The notes under the pieces are model-generated. The model ran no database searches. It had not been told where the DNA came from and worked only from the letters and a program-made list of their open reading frames with translations. This document shows positions 35,881 to 43,233 of a DNA stretch of 64,000 nt, piece after piece; within the stretch, counting starts at the first letter, position 1, and every line of letters begins with the position of its first letter. The DNA is taken from positions 27,372 to 91,371 of the forward strand of contig NZ_WIAO01000024.1 in NCBI RefSeq assembly GCF_009451885.1. Direction: 5' to 3'. A program made the position numbers and the translations under genes. Source of the DNA: Glycomyces albidus (GTDB taxonomy: Bacteria; Actinomycetota; Actinomycetes; Mycobacteriales; Micromonosporaceae).

Positions 35881-36681
35881 ATGACGAACCGCTCCGAGAC
35901 CGCGCCGCTCCTCGCGGCGGCCCCGCCGCCGCTCTCCCCCCGGGTGATCCGCCGCGAGGTCGTCATCGTGCTCCTGGTCTCCTTGGGCGCCTCGGCGATC
36001 TGGTCGATCGTCGACATCATCGGCACCCTCACCGAGCCCGGCGGCCTCGCCGACTCGGTCCAGTCGATGAACACGGCGCAGGCCGAGGCCGAGCGGCCCT
36101 GGTACGACCTCACGCGGCAGCTCGTCCGCCTCGCGCTCGCCATGGCCCCGGTCGCCCTCGCGCTCCACTTCCTCAGCCTCGACCGCGGGAACCCGTTCCG
36201 GCTCATCGGCCTGGACACCCGCCGGCCCGGCTTCGACCTGCTCGGCGGGACCGCGCTCGCGGCGTGCATCGGCATCCCGGGCCTCGGCCTCTACTTCACC
36301 GCCCGCGCGCTGGGCCTCAACGCGGAGATCGCGGCCGCGAACCTGCACGACGTCTGGTGGGCCATACCGATCCTGGTCCTCGCCGCGCTCAAGAACGCGG
36401 TCATCGAGGAGGTGATCGGCGTCGGCTACCTCGTCACCCGCCTCCGACAGCTCGCCTGGAGCCCGCTCGCCGTCATCGCCGCGCACGCGCTCCTGCGCGG
36501 CTCGTACCACTTCTACCAGGGTTTCGGGGGCTTCATCGGCAACGTGGTCATGGGCGCGGTCTTCGCGGCGTGCTTCCTCAAGTGGAAGCGCACCGGGCCC
36601 CTGGTCGTCGCGCACACCCTCCTCGACATCGCCGCCTTCGTCGGATACCTCCTGGTGGCGCCCCACGTGAGCTGGCTCTGA
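35881..36681 (+). CDS. CPBP-type intramembrane metalloprotease-like protein
   Basis: 266 residues with about seven membrane helices. Motif 1 is EEVIGVGYLVTRL, which keeps the Glu pair but has no Arg at the usual EExxxR place. Motif 2 is LLRGSYHFYQG, with the conserved His, and motif 3 is HTLLDIAAF. Such EEVI.VGYL variants occur in actinobacteria. The activity is probable but not certain. It follows the iron-regulated gene divergently by 250 bp. Confidence 0.82.
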   Translation: MTNRSETAPLLAAAPPPLSPRVIRREVVIVLLVSLGASAIWSIVDIIGTLTEPGGLADSVQSMNTAQAEAERPWYDLTRQLVRLALAMAPVALALHFLSLDRGNPFRLIGLDTRRPGFDLLGGTALAACIGIPGLGLYFTARALGLNAEIAAANLHDVWWAIPILVLAALKNAVIEEVIGVGYLVTRLRQLAWSPLAVIAAHALLRGSYHFYQGFGGFIGNVVMGAVFAACFLKWKRTGPLVVAHTLLDIAAFVGYLLVAPHVSWL

Positions 36682-36755
36682 CCGATCGAACCCGCTTGGC
36701 CCCCCTCGCCGCGTACCGGTATGCTCGATGCTCGTACGTCTGACGTGCGGCTCCT

Positions 36756-36843
36756 GGAGGATTCGCATAGTGGCCTAGTGCGCCCGCCTGCTAAGCGGGT
36801 TTCGGGTGATACCCGATCGCGGGTTCAAATCCCGCATCCTCCG
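36756..36843 (+). tRNA. tRNA-Ser(GCT)
   Basis: The plus strand folds as an 88-nt class II tRNA: acceptor GGAGGAT with ATCCTCC, anticodon stem CCCGC with GCGGG, loop CTGCTAA (anticodon GCT), a long variable arm (TCGGGTGATACCCGA) and T arm GCGGGTTCAAATCCCGC. The discriminator is G and CCA is not encoded. Confidence 0.96.
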
Positions 36844-36848
36844 CCGAC

Positions 36849-36888
36849 GGCCCCGCCGACCTGGGTGAGACCCGGGTTCGGCGGGGCC
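36849..36888 (+). terminator. Terminator after tRNA-Ser(GCT)
   Basis: GGCCCCGCCGA and TCGGCGGGGCC, continued inside by CCTGGGT and ACCCGGG, make a long stem with a 3-nt loop, followed by TTTCGC. Starts 5 bp after the tRNA. Confidence 0.9.
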
Positions 36889-37043
36889 TTTCGCATCCCC
36901 GTCGCCGACCGTGCCGTCCACGGGGCCGGACCACGACCAGTTGAGCCGGGACGTCGAACGCGGACGCCCGTACCGTCGCGGTTCGCGATGTCGTCCACGC
37001 CGGCGCGCTCGCGCGACGGCGCTCGCCGGTGACCCGGTTCTGT

Positions 37044-38243
37044 TCACCGGGCGGTGAACGCGGGCAGGGCCGGCGGGGTCCAGGTGTAGATGTCGGCGAT
37101 GGTCTTCATCGCCACCGACGCGGGCAGGAGCGTCGCCGAGGCGTCGCGGATTCCGGCGGCGATCCGGTTGGGGTTCATGAGCATCCGTCCGATGGCGCCG
37201 GATTGGCGGGCCAGCTCTTGCGTGCGCGGCCGGCGGGCCGCGTCGTAGGCGCGCAGCGCCTCGGGCACCGGTGACGCGGCGAGTTCGGCGGCGAGCACGA
37301 CCGCGTCCTCCACGGCCAGGCACGCGCCTTGGCCGATGTCGGGCGTGACCGCGTGGGCGGCGTCGCCGAGGAGCGCGACGCGTCCCGCGGCGAACGACTC
37401 GAGCGGCTCGGACAGGTAGAAGACGTCGCCGCGCAGCAGCGCCTCGTCCGGTGTGGCCGCGAGCAGGGCCGGGATCGGATGGTGCCAGTCCGCGAACCGC
37501 GAGACGAGCGCGGCAGCCCGGTGCTCGTGCGCCGCACCGGCTTCGGCGTTCTCGAAGGCGTACCAGTAGGCGCGTCCGTCGCCGATCGGCGCGTGCCCGA
37601 ACCGGGCGCCGCGGCCCCACGTCTCGGAGAGGCGCGCCGGGACGCCGATGCGCGCGGCGGCGTCGGCGGGGACCAGTCCGCGCCAGACGGTGTACCCGGC
37701 GTAGGCGGGACCGGGGTAGGTGCCGAACAGGTCGGCGCGCAGTCGGCTGCGGACGCCGTCGGCGGCCACGACCAGGTCGGCGTCGACGGCGATCCGGCCG
37801 TCGGGTCCGTCGAGGACCACCGTGGCGTGGTCCTCGTCCGACTCGGCCTCGATCGCGGTGCAGCCGGTCCGGACCGGGACGCCGCCGAGCGCTTCGAGCA
37901 GGATCGCGTGGAGCGCCGCGCGGTGGACGTTGTAGAGGCCGGCGCCGTACCGGTCCCGCAGCACTGCGGCGTCGACGCCGGTGATGCGCCGCCCGCTCCT
38001 GCTGCGGGATTCGAGGCCGTCGAGTTCGCTCGCGGCCGAACGCAGGGCCGGTTCGAGGCCGAGCTCGCGCAGGGCCTTGACGGCGTTCGGCGCGATGCTC
38101 ACCGCCGCGCCGACCTCGCCGATCTCGGCGGCGCGCTCGAAGACCTCGACGTGCCATCCGATGCGGCGCAATGCGGCCGCGGCGGCGAGACCGCCGATGC
38201 CCGCGCCGACGACGACCGCCCGGTTCGATGTGGAACTGACCAT
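37044..38243 (-). CDS. FAD-dependent monooxygenase (group A)
   Basis: 399 residues. VVVGAGIGGLAAAAALR (10-26) binds FAD, AADGVRSRLR is the DG motif and VALLGDAAHAVTPDIGQGACLAVEDA is the GD motif that contacts FAD. It is a salicylate hydroxylase-like aromatic hydroxylase of class A. The substrate is not shown. It is divergent from a TetR gene 91 bp away, with a 16-bp dyad between, which suggests that the TetR controls it. Confidence 0.88.
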   Translation of the reverse strand: MVSSTSNRAVVVGAGIGGLAAAAALRRIGWHVEVFERAAEIGEVGAAVSIAPNAVKALRELGLEPALRSAASELDGLESRSRSGRRITGVDAAVLRDRYGAGLYNVHRAALHAILLEALGGVPVRTGCTAIEAESDEDHATVVLDGPDGRIAVDADLVVAADGVRSRLRADLFGTYPGPAYAGYTVWRGLVPADAAARIGVPARLSETWGRGARFGHAPIGDGRAYWYAFENAEAGAAHEHRAAALVSRFADWHHPIPALLAATPDEALLRGDVFYLSEPLESFAAGRVALLGDAAHAVTPDIGQGACLAVEDAVVLAAELAASPVPEALRAYDAARRPRTQELARQSGAIGRMLMNPNRIAAGIRDASATLLPASVAMKTIADIYTWTPPALPAFTAR

Positions 38244-38265
38244 GACGACTCCCTCGGTTACAGGT

Positions 38266-38281
38266 TCTAACTTTCGTTAGA
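38266..38281. promoter_or_regulatory. TetR-type operator between monooxygenase and regulator
   Basis: TCTAAC, 4 nt, GTTAGA: a perfect 6-bp dyad in the 91-bp divergent gap. A candidate binding site for the TetR protein at 38335. Confidence 0.6.
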
Positions 38282-38334
38282 GACTGTAACTCACCTTAGA
38301 TGGTCTATCATTGCGCGGTCAAGGGAGGCGGCAC

Positions 38335-39048
38335 ATGGAGCGGACGGGTACCGACCGGCGGCAGCGCCAGCGCGAGGCGACCCGGGCGGAGATCCGGCAC
38401 ACGGCCCGGCGACTGCTCGTCGAGTCCGGTCCGGAAGCGGTGAGCGTCAGCGCGATCGCCCGAGCCATGGGCCTGAGCGGGCCCGCGATCTATCGCTACT
38501 ACGGCAGCGTCGACGACCTCATGGGCGCCGTCGTCGCCGAGCTGTTCGGCGAATTGACCGCCGCGGTCGAGCAGGCCCGCGACGCCCTCGACCCGGCCGC
38601 GCCCGGCGACCGGCTCCTGGCCATGTCCAGGGCCCTGCGCTCCTGGGCGAGCACCCGGAGAGCCGAGTTCCGGCTCCTGTTCGCCGCACCCGTCCCGGAG
38701 GCCAACCGGCGCCCCGACTCCGAGCGCCGGCAGGCGGGCGAGCACTTCGACCGGGTCTTCCTGCGCGAGGTCGAGGCGCTCTGGGCCGAGCGGCCCTTCC
38801 CGGTTCCGGATCTGGACGCGCTCCCGGCCGGCCTGCGGGCCCAGGTGCTCGCCTACACCGAACGCAAGCGCACCGCGCTGCCGCCCGCCGCGGTGCACGT
38901 GTTCCTGACGTGCTGGACCCGGCTCTACGGCCTCCTGGTCATGGAGGCCCTCGACCAGCTCGCGTTCGCCTACACCGATCCCGAGCCCGTGTTCGAGGCC
39001 GGCCTGGCCGAGGTCGGCGCCATGCTCGGCGTCAGCGAGCGCCCGTGA
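38335..39048 (+). CDS. TetR/AcrR family regulator
   Basis: 237 residues from the ATG with GGAGG 6 nt upstream. The N-terminal HTH is RAEIRHTARRLLVESGPEAVSVSAIARAMGLSGPAIYRYYGSVDDLM. The C-terminal ligand domain has LLFAAPVPEANRRP and ALPPAAVHVFLTCWTRLYGLLVMEALDQL, the TetR_C_33-like shape. It probably represses the divergent FAD monooxygenase through the TCTAAC dyad. Confidence 0.88.
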   Translation: MERTGTDRRQRQREATRAEIRHTARRLLVESGPEAVSVSAIARAMGLSGPAIYRYYGSVDDLMGAVVAELFGELTAAVEQARDALDPAAPGDRLLAMSRALRSWASTRRAEFRLLFAAPVPEANRRPDSERRQAGEHFDRVFLREVEALWAERPFPVPDLDALPAGLRAQVLAYTERKRTALPPAAVHVFLTCWTRLYGLLVMEALDQLAFAYTDPEPVFEAGLAEVGAMLGVSERP

Positions 39049-39194
39049 CCGCGGGCCGCCTGAGTCGATCGCCCTGCACTTGCGGCGGCTCGCCGTCCTC
39101 GACTCGCGGGACCTCGACTTCGCGATCGTGACGTCCTGACCTGCGCATGTACCGGCCGCCGCCTTCCCTGGGCGGCTGCCGCGCTCCCTGCGCC

Positions 39195-39222
39195 TTGACA
39201 TATTCCGTTATGGGTATATGAT
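39195..39222 (+). promoter_or_regulatory. Promoter with overlapping dyad, leaderless arsR-type gene
   Basis: TTGACA at 39195 and TATGAT at 39217 with a 16-bp spacer put the start of transcription on or next to the ATG at 39229, so the mRNA is leaderless. CATAT (39199) and ATATG (39216) make a dyad over the promoter, a likely site for autoregulation by the ArsR protein. Confidence 0.65.
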
Positions 39223-39228
39223 CGAGGC

Positions 39229-39570
39229 ATGGCACGAGCCGCGACCACCTCCGACGCGTTCAACGCGATCGCCGAGCCCCAGCGCCGGCGCATCCTCGAC
39301 CTGCTGCGGGGCCGGGAGCTGGCCGTGTCCGAGCTCGCCACCGAGCTCGGTCTCCCGCAGCCCGGGGTCTCCAAGCACCTGCGGGTCCTGCGCGAGGTCG
39401 AGCTGGTGCGCGTGCGCAGCGACGGCAAGCAGCGCCTGTACTGCCTGAACGCCCGCGCCCTGCGACCGGTCCAGGAGTGGGTCGGCGGGTTCGAGCAGTT
39501 CTGGGAGGCGAGCTTCGACCGGCTGGACGAGTACGTGCAGGAACTGAAGGAGGCGCAGGATGACGACTGA
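39229..39570 (+). CDS. ArsR/SmtB-type regulator
   Basis: 113 residues. Winged helix with IAEPQRRRILDLLRGRELAVSELATELGLPQPGVSKHLRVLREVELVRVRSDGKQRLYCL, the DNA-binding core of the SRPBCC-linked ArsR group. No metal-binding Cys set is visible, so it does not look like a metal sensor. The stop overlaps the SRPBCC gene by 11 bp. In this common three-gene arrangement, the ArsR protein controls its SRPBCC partner. Confidence 0.92.
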   Translation: MARAATTSDAFNAIAEPQRRRILDLLRGRELAVSELATELGLPQPGVSKHLRVLREVELVRVRSDGKQRLYCLNARALRPVQEWVGGFEQFWEASFDRLDEYVQELKEAQDDD

Positions 39571-40045
39571 GCAGGGGACGGCCGACCGGGAGATCGTGAT
39601 CTCCCGGCTCGTCAACGGCCCGCGGGAGCTGGTGTTCAAGGCGTTCACCGAGGTCCGGCACGTGTCGCGCTGGTGGGGCCCGGACGGGTTCACCACCACG
39701 ACCCGGACCTTCGACTTCCGGGAGGGCGGCGAGTGGGTCTTCACGATGCACGGCCCCGACGGGACCGACTACCCGGAGTGGATCACCTGGCGCGAGATCG
39801 CGCCGCCGGAGCGGATCGGCCTGGTCCACGGGGCGTTCCGGGACGACCCGGACGCGTTCGAGCAGGTCATCACGTTCACCGAGCGCGACGGCGCGACCGA
39901 GCTCGAGATGCGGACCCTGTTCCCGACCAAGCGGCTGCGCGACGTCGCCGTGGAGCGCTACGGCGCGGTCGAGGGCGGCAGGCAGACCCTGGGCCGGCTG
40001 GCGGAGTACGTCACCGGCATGACCGAGAAGGAAGGCGAGAACTGA
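39560..40045 (+). CDS. SRPBCC/AHSA1-type protein
   Basis: 161 residues with the START-like AHSA1 pattern: REIVISRLVNGPRELVFKAFTE, WWGPDGFTTTTRTFDFREGGEWVFTMHGPDG, ITFTERDGATELEMRTLFP. Such proteins hold small hydrophobic ligands in a helix-grip cavity; the ligand is unknown. It is coupled with the upstream arsR-type gene and with the RibD/DHFR-like gene (TGATG overlap), so the three form one operon. Confidence 0.9.
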   Translation: MTTEQGTADREIVISRLVNGPRELVFKAFTEVRHVSRWWGPDGFTTTTRTFDFREGGEWVFTMHGPDGTDYPEWITWREIAPPERIGLVHGAFRDDPDAFEQVITFTERDGATELEMRTLFPTKRLRDVAVERYGAVEGGRQTLGRLAEYVTGMTEKEGEN

Positions 40046-40725
40046 TGGCCGGCAAGGTGTTCTTCAGTGTGGCGATGTCCCTCGACGGGTACATCGCGCC
40101 TGTCGACGGCGGTGCGTTCGCGGCGCTCAAGGAGGGCCGCGGCGACGACCCCGGGCTCAAGCGGTGGATGTCGCAGTGGGGCGAGCTCCAGGGCTGGGCG
40201 CTCCGCCAGCGGTTCATGCGCGAGAACCTGAAGATCGGCGAGGGCGGCGAGACCGGCCCGGACGACGACTTCCTGAGGCGCACGTTCGAGCGCACCGGCT
40301 CCACGGTCCTCGGCAAGCGGATGTTCGAGGGCGGCGAGCTGGGCTGGGCGGAGGACGCGCCCTTCCACACGCCGGTCTTCGTGCTCACCCACGAGGTCCG
40401 CGAGCCGTGGAAGCGCTTGGGCGGCACCGTGTTCCACTTCGTCAACGACGGGATCGAGAGCGCCCTCGCGCAGGCCCGCGACGCCGCCGGCGACCGCGAC
40501 GTGCGCATCGGCGGCGGCGCCGAGACGATCCTCCAGTACCTCAACGCGGGGCTCGTCGACGAGTTCACGATCTCGCTGCGCCCGGTCCTGTTCGGCGCGG
40601 GCGTCAGCCTCTTCGACGGCGTCGACCCGGCCCGCGTCGCGCTCGACCTGACCGGGACCGAGGCCTCGCCGTCGGTGACCCACCTGTCCTACGCGGTGCG
40701 CCGGCTCAGCGCCGATCGAGGTTGA
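40045..40725 (+). CDS. Dihydrofolate reductase/RibD-C family protein
   Basis: 226 residues. The fold is marked by VFFSVAMSLDGYIA at the start, STVLGKRMFEGGEL, FVLTHEV, and VRIGGGAETILQYLNAGLVDEFTISLRPVLFGAGVSLFDGV, the RibD-C/YwjB pattern. An NADPH reductase of unknown substrate. The start overlaps the SRPBCC stop by one base. The 3' end overlaps the convergent FAD monooxygenase gene by 20 bp. Confidence 0.9.
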   Translation: MAGKVFFSVAMSLDGYIAPVDGGAFAALKEGRGDDPGLKRWMSQWGELQGWALRQRFMRENLKIGEGGETGPDDDFLRRTFERTGSTVLGKRMFEGGELGWAEDAPFHTPVFVLTHEVREPWKRLGGTVFHFVNDGIESALAQARDAAGDRDVRIGGGAETILQYLNAGLVDEFTISLRPVLFGAGVSLFDGVDPARVALDLTGTEASPSVTHLSYAVRRLSADRG

Positions 40726-41893
40726 TCGCCTCGGCCGCCTTCGCGAGCTTCGAGTCGAAGCGGCTGAGGAAGCGCAGGATCGGGCCGGACTTGAGCAGGG
40801 CGTTGCGGGCCTTGATGGCGAACGCGCTCTTGGGCGCGATGAAGTCGAGCCCCGGGGCCGCGATCGCCTGGTTCGCGGCCGCGTAAGGGCGCATGCGCCG
40901 CTCGTATGCGGCCAGCGCGGGGCGGACGTCGCTCTGCAGCGCGAGCTCTGCGGCGAGGACGTACGCGCCGACGATTGCGAGGCTGCTGCCCTGGCCCGAC
41001 ATCGGCGAGGGGCAGTAGCCGGCGTCGCCGAGGAGGGTGATGCGCCCTTTCGACCAGGCGCCCATGCTGATCTGGGTCACCGAGTCGAAGTAGAAGTCGG
41101 ACGCGCCGTCGAGGTCGGCGAGGATGCGGTCGGTCTCCCAGCCCATCCCGGTGAACACCTCGCGCAGGTGCTCGCGCTGCTCCTCCGGCGAGCGCTGGTC
41201 CACATCAGACTCGGCGGCGGCGCGGTGGAGCAGGAGTGCTTTCGCGCCTTCGGCTCTGGGGGTGTTGTAGAGGGCGGCGACGCGGCCGGGCGTGTTGAAC
41301 AGCCTCGCCTCGCCGTCCAGGCCGAGGCGGTTCGGGACCGACGCGATGCTCACATAGGACTGCAGGAACCGCCGGTACGGCCGCTCGGGCCCGAACGCGA
41401 GGGCCCGTGTGTTCGAGTGGAGCCCGTCCGCGCCGACGACCAGGTCGAACCGCTCCGCCGGTGCGCCGGTGCCGAACGAGGCGAGGACGTGGTCGCCGCG
41501 GTCGTCGATCGCCGCGATCGAGGTCCCGTAGCGGTATTCGGCGTCGGGCGCCGCCTCGTGGAGGAGCTGCACGAGGTCGCCGCGGAGGATCTCGATGGAG
41601 CGGTCCTCGGCGGCCACGAGGTCGGCGCCGAAGCCGGCGAGGACGCGGCCGTCGGCGTCCACCATGGCGCCGCCCTCGATCCCGGTCTTCATGGCGCGCA
41701 CGCGCTCGAGCACGCCCATGCGCTCGGCGACGTCGACGGCCGCGCCGCGCAGGTCGATCGCGTAGCCGCCGGTGCGCCGGGAGGGCGCCTTCTCGACGAG
41801 GACGGCGCGGATGCCGCGGCGCCCGAGCCAGTGGGCGAGCGCGGGTCCCGCGATGCTCGCGCCGGAGATGAGGACGTTCTTGACTGCGGTCAT
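40706..41893 (-). CDS. FAD-dependent monooxygenase (group A)
   Basis: 395 residues. VLISGASIAGPALAHWLGRRG binds FAD, DLVVGADGLHSNTR is the DG motif and ITLLGDAGYCPSPMSGQGSSLAIVGAYVLA is the GD motif. This is the TetX/rifampin-monooxygenase-like group of class A hydroxylases. Drug inactivation is possible, but the sequence does not show it. AAGGAA site before the ATG. It overlaps the TetR stop by 4 bp (ATGA), so regulator and enzyme share one mRNA. The 3' end overlaps the convergent gene by 20 bp. Confidence 0.88.
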   Translation of the reverse strand: MTAVKNVLISGASIAGPALAHWLGRRGIRAVLVEKAPSRRTGGYAIDLRGAAVDVAERMGVLERVRAMKTGIEGGAMVDADGRVLAGFGADLVAAEDRSIEILRGDLVQLLHEAAPDAEYRYGTSIAAIDDRGDHVLASFGTGAPAERFDLVVGADGLHSNTRALAFGPERPYRRFLQSYVSIASVPNRLGLDGEARLFNTPGRVAALYNTPRAEGAKALLLHRAAAESDVDQRSPEEQREHLREVFTGMGWETDRILADLDGASDFYFDSVTQISMGAWSKGRITLLGDAGYCPSPMSGQGSSLAIVGAYVLAAELALQSDVRPALAAYERRMRPYAAANQAIAAPGLDFIAPKSAFAIKARNALLKSGPILRFLSRFDSKLAKAAEAINLDRR

Positions 41894-42483
41894 GACGGGT
41901 TCCTTCGGTCGGGGTCGGTGAAGCCGCGCTCGAGGAGGGTCAGGGCCCGGTCGACGAACGTGAACGGGGGAGTGGCGAAGCCGGAGCGCCACCAGTGCCG
42001 CATGGCGCCGAGGACGCCGCCGACGAAGGCGTGCACGAAGACCTGCACCTCGAGGGTGTCGCCGTCGGGTGCGGCGGCGGCCGCGATCGCCCGGGACTTC
42101 TCGTAGCCGTTGAGGACGAGCGCGGCCTCGATGGACGGATGGCTGTAGATGAGGGCGACCCGGCGGCGGATCAGCCGCAGCTCGTCCTCGCCCATGGCCG
42201 CGAAGCCCGCCCGGGTCGCCTCGCGCAGGGCGCCGATCGGGTCGTCGCCGGTGAACTGCGCCGCGAGCGGGCTCGGCGTGAGCTCGTCCTCCTCGTCCCA
42301 GATGACAAGCATCTCCTTGGTGCCGAAGTACCGGTAGACGGTTCTCGGGGAGACCTCCGCGGCGGCGGCGACCGCCTCGATGGCGACCTCGTCGAAGCCC
42401 TGCTCTTCGAAGAGGTCCAGGGCCGCTTCCTGGATGCGGCGCATGGCGGCGAGCTTCTTGCGGTGCTGCAGACCCGTGTCCAT
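41890..42483 (-). CDS. TetR family regulator of the monooxygenase operon
   Basis: 197 residues from the ATG at 42483. HTH: MRRIQEAALDLFEEQGFDEVAIEAVAAAAEVSPRTVYRYFGTKE. C-terminal helical domain of the MftR-like type (RRVALIYSHPSIEAALV). TATACT lies 6 nt before the ATG, so the mRNA is leaderless and the longer upstream frame is not used. Two GGCAGT-type palindromes overlap that promoter and should be its own operator, giving negative feedback on the tetR-monooxygenase operon. Confidence 0.9.
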   Translation of the reverse strand: MDTGLQHRKKLAAMRRIQEAALDLFEEQGFDEVAIEAVAAAAEVSPRTVYRYFGTKEMLVIWDEEDELTPSPLAAQFTGDDPIGALREATRAGFAAMGEDELRLIRRRVALIYSHPSIEAALVLNGYEKSRAIAAAAAPDGDTLEVQVFVHAFVGGVLGAMRHWWRSGFATPPFTFVDRALTLLERGFTDPDRRNPS

Positions 42484-42494
42484 GAGCCCAGTAT

Positions 42495-42526
42495 AGGCAG
42501 TCACTGCCAGAAGGCAGTGACTGCCT
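42495..42526. promoter_or_regulatory. Double palindromic TetR operator
   Basis: AGGCAGTCACTGCC, 4 nt, GGCAGTGACTGCCT is one perfect 14-bp-arm dyad, and each arm is itself a 13-bp palindrome (GGCAGT-C-ACTGCC and GGCAGT-G-ACTGCC). It lies directly upstream of the TATACT -10 of the leftward tetR gene, so binding would block the promoter. Probably two adjacent TetR dimer sites. Confidence 0.85.
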
Positions 42527-42549
42527 CCTAATTTTTCCTCTGGATGATT

Positions 42550-42571
42550 CAATCAACCAGTTGGATGATTG
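42550..42571. promoter_or_regulatory. Dyad operator before rightward TetR-NmrA operon
   Basis: CAATCAACCA and TGGATGATTG with a GT centre form a 22-bp dyad with one mismatched pair. It lies 17 bp upstream of the GTG at 42589, next to a possible -10 TACGGT (42577-42582). Confidence 0.7.
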
Positions 42572-42588
42572 TGTGGTACGGTGGTGCC

Positions 42589-43233
42589 GTGGAACCGAAG
42601 ACGAGCCGGCAGCGCGCCCCCGAGCCCTCCGAGCGCGTGCGCGACGCCGAGCGCACCAAGCGGCGACTCCTCGAAGCGGCCCTCACCGAGTTCGCCGCCA
42701 ACGGCTACGCCGGCGCCCGCGTCAGCGCGATCGCCGAGCGGGCCGGCGTCAACAAGCAGCTCGTCAGCTACTACTTCGGCGGCAAGGAGGGCCTGTACCG
42801 CGCGATCCAGCGCGAGTGGCTCGACCGCGAGCGGGACCAGGCGGACCGCGACCTGCCGCCCGACGAGCTCATGCGCTGGTACCTCGGCCAGAACCTCGCC
42901 GACCCGCGGATCGTGCGGCTGGTGCTGTGGCAGGCCCTCGCCGGCGACGGCCCCGACGAGGAGACCCAGGAGGAGATCGAGGCCGAGCAGGAGCGGATGC
43001 GCGGGCGGCAGGCGCACGGCGAGATCGACACCGACCTCGACCCCGCCGCCGTGCAGCTCGCGATGATGGGCATGGTCTTCGCGCCCGTCGTCTTCAGCCG
43101 CACCGCCCGCCGGCTCTTCGGCGTCGGCATCGACGCCCCTGAATTCGAAACCCGCTACGGCGACACCCTGTCGCGCATCCTCGCGCGGCTGGCCGCAGCA
43201 CCCGAACACCACCCGGAAGGAGACCACCCATGA
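42589..43233 (+). CDS. TetR family regulator
   Basis: 214 residues from a GTG; TACGGT lies 6 nt upstream, so a leaderless start is likely and the earlier ATG at 42544 sits inside the operator. HTH: TKRRLLEAALTEFAANGYAGARVSAIAERAGVNKQLVSYYFGGKEGLYRAI. The C-terminal part is helical with AVQLAMMGMVFAPVVFSRTARRLFG. It overlaps the NmrA-like gene by 4 bp (ATGA) and should control it together with itself. Confidence 0.9.
   Translation: MEPKTSRQRAPEPSERVRDAERTKRRLLEAALTEFAANGYAGARVSAIAERAGVNKQLVSYYFGGKEGLYRAIQREWLDRERDQADRDLPPDELMRWYLGQNLADPRIVRLVLWQALAGDGPDEETQEEIEAEQERMRGRQAHGEIDTDLDPAAVQLAMMGMVFAPVVFSRTARRLFGVGIDAPEFETRYGDTLSRILARLAAAPEHHPEGDHP

Noticed and set aside
39060..39139. Short frame ending HLRRLAVLDSRDLDF that vaguely recalls DUF899/thioredoxin-like proteins
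   Set aside because: About 25 codons only, no start and weak similarity, so a relic cannot be claimed.
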